39,501 nt of DNA from Candidatus Zixiibacteriota bacterium (lineage in GTDB: Bacteria; Zixibacteria; MSB-5A5; GN15; FEB-12). The stretch lies in contig JAJRXM010000056.1 of the NCBI GenBank assembly GCA_024276275.1, positions 1-39,501 of the forward strand, read 5' to 3'. How positions within the stretch are numbered: the first letter of the stretch is position 1; every line of letters begins with the position of its first letter. Positions 32,977 through 39,501 of the stretch are shown here, piece after piece. The notes below the pieces were generated by a model, which was given only the letters and a program-made list of their open reading frames with translations, was not told the DNA's origin and made no database searches. The position numbers and the translations under genes are program-made.

Positions 32977-34920
32977 ATGAATATGAAAATTATAATAGCA
33001 ATTTTATTCTGTCTGGCTCCTTTCTCGATTTCAGCACAAGAGGATGAAAAACCTGAACAGTTTGGTTTGAATCATTTAACAGAATATCTTTCATTAAAAC
33101 AGTCAGATATTTCATTTCGGTCCGATTATACTGAGCCCGATTTATTTCGTTTAAAAGTTATAGCAGATTTAATGAATCAGCCGCTTGAAATGATTAGCTA
33201 TGTCGATAATCTGAAAAGCAGTTTTGTCAAGAAACAACCGGGACTGGTTGCATCATATTTGTTTCAGGATTTACAAAAAGCAAATCAGACATACAGAGAA
33301 AAAGCATACTTTGCCGATATTTCAGAAATTCAACGAAACTATAATCTATATTATACTGATATAACACTTAATCAATTGTTGACCAGAGCTGCTGTTTATC
33401 TTGATGTAGTTTTCCCTCGGTCTATTGATAAATCATTGGCTCTTCTTTCTAAAGATGAAAAGAAATTTTTAACAAATCAGTTCAAAGAACTGTTGGTACA
33501 AAGAGTCGATGATGAATTTCTTTCTGTTGAAGCAATGGACTCCCTTGATAAAATAGAAGAAGTGTATATCGAAGAGTTTGTTGCTTTTGGTAACAAGATT
33601 GATAAAGACCCTATTATTGATGCCGGTATTAGTTCTGTGAAAGAGTTGATGCTAGAAATAAACAGCCTGAGGCAACTTTTAAAATCTAAAGTAATATCTT
33701 CTGAAAAAATTCTAAATGATGCCGTTTATCTTCCCAAAAATGCGAACCTGGATGCATATCTCGGTCGTCAATCCGGTTGGAAAATAGGAGGAACAGGAAA
33801 TGATTATTATTCAGGCGATTATAAATTTATCTTAGATTTTGGGGGTGATGATGTCTACGACCTTTCCTATGACCCCGAAAATCCACATGGAGTCATTATT
33901 ATAGATTTAAGCGGAAATGACACCTATAGGTCACAAACAGATTTTACTCTCGGTTCAGGATGTTTATCAGTCGGACTGCTTTTTGATTTTGAGGGAAATG
34001 ACAGGTACGATGCAAAATCATTTTCTATAGGTTCCGGTTTCTTCGGAATGGGTATGCTTTATGACGTTTCAGGTGATGACCGTTATGACGGTGATACTCA
34101 TATACAGGGAGCAGGTTCTTTCGGGTTGGGACTGTTAATTGATGAAGACGGCAGAGATATGTATAATGCTGCTTTGTACTCACAAGGGTTTGGATTTATT
34201 GAGGGGCTTGGCTCTATCTTTGATATTAAAGGTGCTGACTCCTATTACGCCGGAGGTAAGTATAAAGATATTCTGCGGTATGATGAACATTATCTTTCTC
34301 TTTCTCAAGGATTCGGTTATGGACTCAGACCGTATGCCTCGGGAGGTATCGGAGCAATTGTTGATATGCAAGGGAACGATTCTTACTATTCTGATATTTT
34401 TGCCCAAGCAGCCAGTTATTGGTGGTCGCTTGGCGTAATTTATGACTCATCAGGAAACGATAGCTATAACTGTTTTCAGTATGGTCAGGGTTGCGGAACG
34501 CACATGACTTTAGGGGTATTAATTGATGACTATGGAAACGATGTCTACTTCGGAAAAGGATTAATGCAAGGGGTCGGACATGATTATTCCTGCGGGCTCC
34601 TTCTTGACCGTCACGGTAATGATACTTATACAGCCTATGATTTATCGCAGGGGGCAGGTTCTGCCAACGGTGCAGGACTGCTGATTGATAATGAAGGGGA
34701 TGACCGCTATTTTATTAAAAACAAGAAAAACACTCAAGGATACGGTAACCCCAGGAGAGATTTTGGGTCTATCGGTTTGTTTATAGATTTAAGTGGGACA
34801 GACCAGTATTACGGTAATGGAAAAGATAATTTCTACTGGAAAACTAAATCCAAATGGGGTGGGGGGATGGATATTGAAACTATTAAAAAAGATTCATCAG
34901 AGGTGAAAAATGAGAAATAA
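32977..34920 (+). CDS. Secreted protein with GxDxY tandem repeats
   Basis: 647 aa. A signal peptide (MKIIIAILFCLAPFSISAQ, ATG at 32977 or 32983) precedes an alpha-helical region of about 230 residues. From about residue 275 to 630 there are roughly ten repeats of about 25-35 residues, each built as G-[ND]-D-x-Y, a polar segment, Q-G-x-G-x3-G-x-G, then a hydrophobic L-[IL]-[DY]-D-x-x-G that leads into the next GNDxY (for example LLIDNEGDDRYF, VIYDSSGNDSYN). The repeated Asp/Gly turns suggest a calcium-binding beta-solenoid, loosely like RTX repeats, but the consensus differs. Function unknown. It overlaps the HEAT-repeat gene by 11 bp. Confidence 0.75.
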   Translation: MNMKIIIAILFCLAPFSISAQEDEKPEQFGLNHLTEYLSLKQSDISFRSDYTEPDLFRLKVIADLMNQPLEMISYVDNLKSSFVKKQPGLVASYLFQDLQKANQTYREKAYFADISEIQRNYNLYYTDITLNQLLTRAAVYLDVVFPRSIDKSLALLSKDEKKFLTNQFKELLVQRVDDEFLSVEAMDSLDKIEEVYIEEFVAFGNKIDKDPIIDAGISSVKELMLEINSLRQLLKSKVISSEKILNDAVYLPKNANLDAYLGRQSGWKIGGTGNDYYSGDYKFILDFGGDDVYDLSYDPENPHGVIIIDLSGNDTYRSQTDFTLGSGCLSVGLLFDFEGNDRYDAKSFSIGSGFFGMGMLYDVSGDDRYDGDTHIQGAGSFGLGLLIDEDGRDMYNAALYSQGFGFIEGLGSIFDIKGADSYYAGGKYKDILRYDEHYLSLSQGFGYGLRPYASGGIGAIVDMQGNDSYYSDIFAQAASYWWSLGVIYDSSGNDSYNCFQYGQGCGTHMTLGVLIDDYGNDVYFGKGLMQGVGHDYSCGLLLDRHGNDTYTAYDLSQGAGSANGAGLLIDNEGDDRYFIKNKKNTQGYGNPRRDFGSIGLFIDLSGTDQYYGNGKDNFYWKTKSKWGGGMDIETIKKDSSEVKNEK

Positions 34921-35851
34921 ATTTCTTTTATTGACACTCCTGATAATCATATCTATTGTCGGAAATATTTCAGCTCAATCGTCATTTAAAAAACAAGTCG
35001 ATTCTTTGTTTGTGATAGCATCATCAGGTGAGTTAAAATATCGTGACTTAATAAAACCGACTATTGAAGAACTTGCCGAACTGGGCAAAGATATTGTACC
35101 GATTTTAGTAGATAAATTAGATACAAAATCAGCCCGCGAAAGATTAACCATTATAAATATCTTTAAGAAAATCGGTTCCGATGCTGTCCCGTATTTGATA
35201 ACCTCTTTAAAAAATCCTAACGGTTTAATAGTCCAGCGGGTTTGTTGGGCAATAGGTGATATTAAAGATTCATCGGCGGTAGATGCTCTTATAGGTGTTA
35301 CTTCGCATACACGTTGGCAGGTGCGTGACCAGGCTGTCGGTGCCTTGGGAGATATAGCTGATAACAAAGCTGACGATGCTGTCCTGTGTGCTCTGCATGA
35401 TTCAATAGGGCAGGTACGAAAAGCAGCAGTTGTTTCTGTAGGGAAAATGCGAATTATTGAATCGGTTTCTCAGCTGATACATCTTTTAGGTGATGATTTT
35501 TATGGTGCCAGAATGTCGGCGGCTGAAGCGTTGTTAAAACTCGACTCAAACTATGTCGCAGAATCTCTTGCTGACTCTCTTAAGTCTACCAATACATTTG
35601 TACGTTCTTTAGGTTGTTTCATCTTAGGTGAAATAGCTACAGATTATGCTGTTGATATTCTCCATCGTACTTTCCTCAATTCTACAGGAGACTTAAAACT
35701 CCATACATCACTGGCATTAATTAATGCCGACCCAAATGATTTGTGCGGATATCAAAATCTGATTGTTAATGCTGATTTTGATAAGTTTTCAATGCTTAAA
35801 ATCAAATCAGCAATTTCAGCAGTACAAGATGCTGATAATTCTCTAAAATAA
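34910..35851 (+). CDS. Exported HEAT-repeat protein
   Basis: 313 aa with a signal peptide (MRNKFLLLTLLIIISIVGNISAQ) and then about six to seven HEAT/PBS-lyase-type repeats: SDAVPYLITSLKNP, VQRVCWAIGDIKDSSAVDALIG, VRDQAVGALGDIADNKADDAVL, VRKAAVVSVGKMRIIESV, ARMSAAEALLKLD, VRSLGCFILGEIATDYAVDIL. Such solenoids are binding scaffolds; here the location is periplasmic or extracellular. Its GAGGTG ribosome site lies within the end of the GxDxY gene, whose stop it overlaps by 11 bp, so the two are translationally coupled and may form a complex. Confidence 0.88.
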   Translation: MRNKFLLLTLLIIISIVGNISAQSSFKKQVDSLFVIASSGELKYRDLIKPTIEELAELGKDIVPILVDKLDTKSARERLTIINIFKKIGSDAVPYLITSLKNPNGLIVQRVCWAIGDIKDSSAVDALIGVTSHTRWQVRDQAVGALGDIADNKADDAVLCALHDSIGQVRKAAVVSVGKMRIIESVSQLIHLLGDDFYGARMSAAEALLKLDSNYVAESLADSLKSTNTFVRSLGCFILGEIATDYAVDILHRTFLNSTGDLKLHTSLALINADPNDLCGYQNLIVNADFDKFSMLKIKSAISAVQDADNSLK

Positions 35852-35931
35852 AGTGAAAAATCAAGTAATTTAGCCTATCTTTGTTAATCAATATCTCTGT
35901 TTGCCGATATTATCGGTAAGAAGGAAATTTG

Positions 35932-37245
35932 ATGAATACAGATATTTATAACAAAATTATTGAAGATCACAAAGAGTTGACATCTCTCCCGCAAACCTTA
36001 ACAGAGGTATTACGGATTTTAAAAGATGAAAATTCGAACTCAAATGAATTAGCAAATGTCATTTCACGTGATCCTGCATTGACAGCAAAAATGCTCAGAA
36101 TTGTGAACTCGCCGTACTATGGTGCAGGTCGTGAAATCTCAACTTTATCTCAAGCTGTAATGACACTCGGTACAAGAGCTGTATCTGCCCTTACATTATC
36201 TACTTCAATTTATGATATGACCGAAAAATGGGATACAACGCTTGACAGGGTTAGATTTTGGAGACATTCTCTTGAGGTTGCTGTAGCCGCTCGTACTATT
36301 GCCGAAATGATACATTATCCAAAAGTAGAGGAAGCATTTATTTCGGGTATTTTACATGATATCGGGCTTTTAGTTCTAGAAAAATCATTTCCTGATAAAT
36401 TCAAATCTCTTTGGAACCAAGCCGAATCAGGCGAACATTTGATAGAACTTGAAGAAAACAGTTGGAGTACAAACCACGCACGTGTAGGTCAATTTTTACT
36501 CGACCAGTGGAATATACCTTCTGTTATTTCAGAGTCAGTAGGACAGCATCATAATAATTTTCCTCTCTTAAATGATGAAGAAGATTTTCTACTTCCGCAG
36601 ATAATCGCACTTGCTAATAAAACAGCAAAATTTTCAACTCAAACAATAAGTCATGAATCAGTGTATAATGTCGAACAGAAGATAATACTACAGAAAAATC
36701 TTAAATTATCCTCTGAGCAAATGAGAGATTTGGAAGAAAATCTGATTACAAATGTTGTAGATGAAGCGTCATATCTGGAAATAGAAATCGGTTCGACAAG
36801 TGAGATATTGATGGAAGCAAATAAAATGCTTTATCGACAGTATATGATAGTTGAAAATTTACTATCTGAAAATGCCAAGATGCAAAAAGAAGCTACTCAG
36901 GCAAAGATTGAAAAAGCCTCACTTGAAGCTGTGAATACTATAACAGCAACATTTAATCACTATATTAACAATGCTGTTGCAACTATCCTTGGAAGAACTC
37001 AACTTCTGGAACTGGCTTTATCAAAAGGACAAATTGCAGACAGCCAGAATAAAATGGAATTTTCATTAGATGTTATTATTTCAGGTGTAAATACTATTCA
37101 GATGGTTTTACAAGAACTACGCAATCTCTCCGAATTTAAAACTATAGTATATCATGATGATACATATATTTTAGATATAGATAAGAAAATCAAAAAAGCT
37201 CTGAATCAACTCAAAGAACAAGATAAAAAACTTATTGCTTCGTAA
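35932..37245 (+). CDS. HDOD-domain signalling protein with lone DHp-like helix
   Basis: From the ATG at 35932 (AAGGA site) it has 437 aa. Residues 10-220 form an HDOD domain (LTEVLRILKDENSNSNELANVI, LTAKMLRIVNSPYYG, HDIGLLVLEK with H142-D143). A helical linker follows. Residues about 330-420 look like the dimerization/phosphoacceptor helix pair of a histidine kinase (TFNHYINNAVATILGRTQLLEL, with H343 where kinases have H-E-x-N-N-P). The ATPase domain is absent: the chain ends naturally before a terminator. HDOD proteins act as signalling scaffolds, often for motility or pili, which fits the nearby pilin cluster. Confidence 0.85.
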   Translation: MNTDIYNKIIEDHKELTSLPQTLTEVLRILKDENSNSNELANVISRDPALTAKMLRIVNSPYYGAGREISTLSQAVMTLGTRAVSALTLSTSIYDMTEKWDTTLDRVRFWRHSLEVAVAARTIAEMIHYPKVEEAFISGILHDIGLLVLEKSFPDKFKSLWNQAESGEHLIELEENSWSTNHARVGQFLLDQWNIPSVISESVGQHHNNFPLLNDEEDFLLPQIIALANKTAKFSTQTISHESVYNVEQKIILQKNLKLSSEQMRDLEENLITNVVDEASYLEIEIGSTSEILMEANKMLYRQYMIVENLLSENAKMQKEATQAKIEKASLEAVNTITATFNHYINNAVATILGRTQLLELALSKGQIADSQNKMEFSLDVIISGVNTIQMVLQELRNLSEFKTIVYHDDTYILDIDKKIKKALNQLKEQDKKLIAS

Positions 37246-37276
37246 AAGTATAATAACAATTTTAAATGATTTTATG

Positions 37277-37300
37277 AACCGGCTAAATGGCCGGTTTTTT
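37277..37300. terminator. Terminator between convergent genes
   Basis: AACCGGC (37277-37283) pairs with GCCGGTT (37290-37296) around a 6-nt loop, followed by T4 on the plus strand. It ends the HDOD gene transcript and lies just past the end of the minus-strand gene, so it could serve both, although the minus-side U-tract is poor. Confidence 0.8.
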
Positions 37301-39410
37301 ATTTACGGTCTTTAATTGTAATTGTTGTATTTGTACCTGTTACTTGAAGTTTTTTTGATTTGTCACCGAGTCCAACTGTTGTAGTGGTCAAAAAATCATC
37401 TTTTACAATTTTTGCTTTATAGCTGCTGACAATAGACCCACCTTCAGTTGATGCTTTCAGTTGGATATTAGATTGTTGAGGCACAATGATATTTACCATA
37501 CCGTAATCGGATCGTATAATAGAATTTCCGCTAAATGATTTATCAATTATAAAATAAGTTTCTCCGCCATAACTGGAAAAATCAATCGGACCTTGTAAAT
37601 TATATGCTTTAATTTTTCCATTTTTATTCATAACAATCGATTCACCTGAAATCTCGGATAAATCTATAGTAGAGTTTTTATTTACAATATCAACAGAACC
37701 GTTTATAGAACTTATAACAAAAGGTTTGTAAGAACCGGACAAAGTTAAATCACCGTCAAGAGAATTTATGGTAGTCTGACCGTTTTTATTTATTATATCA
37801 ATATCTCCGATATGATTATAAATTCCAATTTGACCGGAGTTTACCAATGATATATCCCCTCTGCTATCTATGATATTCACCGGAGTATGAGAACCTGTTA
37901 TTTTAATTGCCGAAAGAGCATTTTCAATATCTACTTTACCGCGTTTACTTGTGATATTCAAGTCACCTATAATGTTTTTGAAAGAGGTACTCCCATATTT
38001 ACTAACTGAAACAATATCACCTATAATATCCTTTATAAATACATCTGAGTTCTTTGTCGTGACTGTTACATTGTTTTTAATACGTGAAATTTCTGTTTTT
38101 CCAAATGAATTAGTAATATTAACAACATTTTTCTTTGGGAGATACAGAATCATCTTACTGTTTTCTACCTGACGTTTTGTATTATGCAAACTTGGAATAT
38201 CCGAAGTTATATGAATTCCCGATTTTTCTTCTGACATATCCAATGTTATCGAATTCAAGAAATCTTTTGAGTCATAATATGAACCCGCAGTTACTTCATA
38301 AGAGTATCTGGCAACAACTTTATTTTTATCCCATCCTTGAACTATTAAATTCCCTAGTTGATTATGAATATAAATTGGAATACGAGATGACTTTACGAAA
38401 ATAGAATCATTGAATTCATTTGATAAACTTTTATTGTCTTCAAAATCCTTTTTGTCAGGGAAAATTGATTGTGTATTGGAAGAAACATCTTGTCTCGGCG
38501 GCTCAGGATAAGACGGAGGGGTTGGAGGAGTTGGCGAGGGGATAACATCGCTAAGCAATGAATCAGTATTAACTGTTAAAGAAATTGTCTTTCGTAAACC
38601 ATCTTGAGAAAAAACAATACTGAGAATTTCCGATAGCTCTTTTTGAAATTCTTCTGCTTTAAGCAGTTCCTTCATTTGAGTTTTATCAAATGTAAAATTT
38701 AAACTATCTTGGATTTGTATAAAACTATTTATCCCATTTTCAAGTTGGATTTGAAGCTCATATAATTTTAACTGATGTTCTTCTTCTTGTTTTTTGATTT
38801 CCCATTCTTTGTGCAAATATATTTCAACAGCTTTTTGAGATGATTTAAGATTGTGCAGTTCTTCGGCAATATCTTCAGTTAGAATATCATTAATTACTTC
38901 GATATCATCACGAAGTGTATATACATTTTTGTATAATTTACGTAATGATAAGTCTTTCCTGAGTTCTCTTTCTTCTTTTTTTAAAGACTTTGTCAGCTTA
39001 GAAAGGTCTTTTGAGAGTCTGTCAACATCAACACAGTATGTTCCTTTTTCTAAGTTGAGAAGAGTTTCTAATAATAAATTTTGATACTTTAATCCTTCAA
39101 ATTTTTTATATTTTGAAAAATAATCTAAATGGTTTCGGATGAAGAATTCTAATTTTGAAATTGTTTCCTGATAGTCTTCGGCAGTTTGTATTTCTGATCT
39201 TGATAATTGTAACTCAATTTTAATATTATCATTCTCAGAATTACCTGAGTTTGAAACGGCGATTACTTTTTGAGCTGATGAAGGTTGATACATTAGTGCT
39301 AAAAGAGCAACAAGCAGGAGAGAGAACCGCAACTTTCGTGGGAGAAGATCATCAATATCTCCGTCCCATGGATGGGTTTTCGTTTGAGCTCTTTTGAACA
39401 TTTGCAACAT
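37299..39410 (-). CDS. Exported coiled-coil protein with DUF4097-like beta-repeat domain
   Basis: 703 aa. After a polar N-terminus comes a basic-hydrophobic signal segment (RKLRFSLLLVALLALMYQPSSA), a Lys/Glu-rich coiled coil (about 90-260), a proline-rich hinge (PSPTPPTPPSYPEPP, about 297-311) and a long repetitive beta region of about 330 residues. The repeats (GDIDIINKNGQTTINSLDGD, SINGSVDIVNKNSTIDL) are typical of DUF4097/putative auto-adhesin solenoids. A TTG codon at the KLRF leucine would start right at the signal peptide, so the true start is uncertain. DUF4097 proteins often lie beside sigma-factor/anti-sigma genes, and a candidate gene tail overlaps the 5' end. Confidence 0.72.
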   Translation of the reverse strand: MLQMFKRAQTKTHPWDGDIDDLLPRKLRFSLLLVALLALMYQPSSAQKVIAVSNSGNSENDNIKIELQLSRSEIQTAEDYQETISKLEFFIRNHLDYFSKYKKFEGLKYQNLLLETLLNLEKGTYCVDVDRLSKDLSKLTKSLKKEERELRKDLSLRKLYKNVYTLRDDIEVINDILTEDIAEELHNLKSSQKAVEIYLHKEWEIKKQEEEHQLKLYELQIQLENGINSFIQIQDSLNFTFDKTQMKELLKAEEFQKELSEILSIVFSQDGLRKTISLTVNTDSLLSDVIPSPTPPTPPSYPEPPRQDVSSNTQSIFPDKKDFEDNKSLSNEFNDSIFVKSSRIPIYIHNQLGNLIVQGWDKNKVVARYSYEVTAGSYYDSKDFLNSITLDMSEEKSGIHITSDIPSLHNTKRQVENSKMILYLPKKNVVNITNSFGKTEISRIKNNVTVTTKNSDVFIKDIIGDIVSVSKYGSTSFKNIIGDLNITSKRGKVDIENALSAIKITGSHTPVNIIDSRGDISLVNSGQIGIYNHIGDIDIINKNGQTTINSLDGDLTLSGSYKPFVISSINGSVDIVNKNSTIDLSEISGESIVMNKNGKIKAYNLQGPIDFSSYGGETYFIIDKSFSGNSIIRSDYGMVNIIVPQQSNIQLKASTEGGSIVSSYKAKIVKDDFLTTTTVGLGDKSKKLQVTGTNTTITIKDRK

Positions 39411-39495
39411 TTTTTACTATTCTTTCATCAGTTAAAGTATTAACACTTAACTGTTTTACGACTTTTTCATGTAGAAGTTTCTTAAGTTGTTTAAA
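39352..39495 (-). CDS. Possible 3' end of an upstream gene, partial
   Basis: A minus-strand frame reads FKQLKKLLHEKVVKQLSVN and continues to NENPSMGRRY, stop at 39354-39352. It is charged and helix-forming, like the C-terminus of a regulatory protein. A TAG lies in frame at 39498-39496 beside the window edge, so either the frame is chance or that stop is another lesion (GAG to TAG is one G to T change). It would overlap the start of the DUF4097-like gene by about 59 bp. Confidence 0.2.
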   Translation of the reverse strand, partial: FKQLKKLLHEKVVKQLSVNTLTDERIVKNVANVQKSSNENPSMGRRY

Positions 39496-39501
39496 CTACT
39501 C

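Noticed and set aside
35929-35931. TTG start of the HDOD gene
   Set aside because: The ATG directly after it has a better AAGGA spacing.

Overview
This window looks like a chromosomal segment of an AT-rich, Gram-negative, free-living heterotrophic bacterium. The evidence for an outer membrane is a TolC-type protein and a lipoprotein with a lipobox. The mix of GxDxY-repeat and HEAT-repeat secreted proteins, sigma-54-driven type IV pilins and B12-dependent acyl-CoA mutases fits the FCB superphylum or a related candidate phylum, but this is an impression and no lineage marker here settles it. No phage, IS element or CRISPR array was seen.

Layout. 1-485: non-coding or decayed sequence with two protein-like fragments. 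486-5241: a lone M.TaqI-type adenine methyltransferase (-), a CDP-alcohol phosphatidyltransferase (+), a fused ABC-substrate-binding/TolC protein (-) and a single-domain response regulator (-). 5503-7331: nitrilase overlapping an aminotransferase, probably an omega-amidase/transaminase pair. 7491-10446: tRNA-Ile2(CAU), a possible small RNA or short ORF with a terminator, a C4 zinc-ribbon coiled-coil gene, guaB and RNase P RNA. 10478-13183: recJ and meaB. 13201-25045: a long plus-strand acyl-CoA region.

The acyl-CoA region is the metabolic core. It holds MeaB, a membrane protein of unknown function, an acyl-CoA mutase with isobutyryl-CoA-mutase substrate residues (Phe/Gln), one free-standing B12-binding subunit, an acyl-CoA dehydrogenase, a metallo-beta-lactamase-fold hydrolase, a three-part biotin-dependent carboxylase (carboxyltransferase, biotin carboxylase, biotin carrier), a second mutase with true methylmalonyl-CoA residues (Tyr/Arg), a lipoprotein and methylmalonyl-CoA epimerase. 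Together they can convert propionyl-CoA to succinyl-CoA and interconvert isobutyryl- and butyryl-CoA. Only one B12 subunit is visible for the two large subunits.

25029-29105 is a minus-strand run: two zinc-ribbon-tailed exported proteins, a BlaI-type repressor with a 51-residue membrane protein before it, a pseudopilin, a GAF/fRMsr-like protein and a URO-D-family protein. 29294-32823 is a sigma-54 activator followed by three type IV pilin genes. The last two are near-identical, and each carries the same upstream paired dyads, sigma-54 promoter and terminator. 32977-37245 holds a GxDxY-repeat secreted protein, a periplasmic HEAT-repeat protein and an HDOD protein with a lone histidine-kinase-like dimerization helix. 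37299-39410 (-) is an exported coiled-coil/DUF4097-like protein.

Three genes (zinc-ribbon, aminotransferase, icmA) are broken by five point lesions between 6.8 and 15.4 kb. The three premature stops are all explained by G:C to T:A changes, and the two frameshifts by loss of one base from a short homopolymer. Sequence error or DNA damage is as likely as true pseudogenes.
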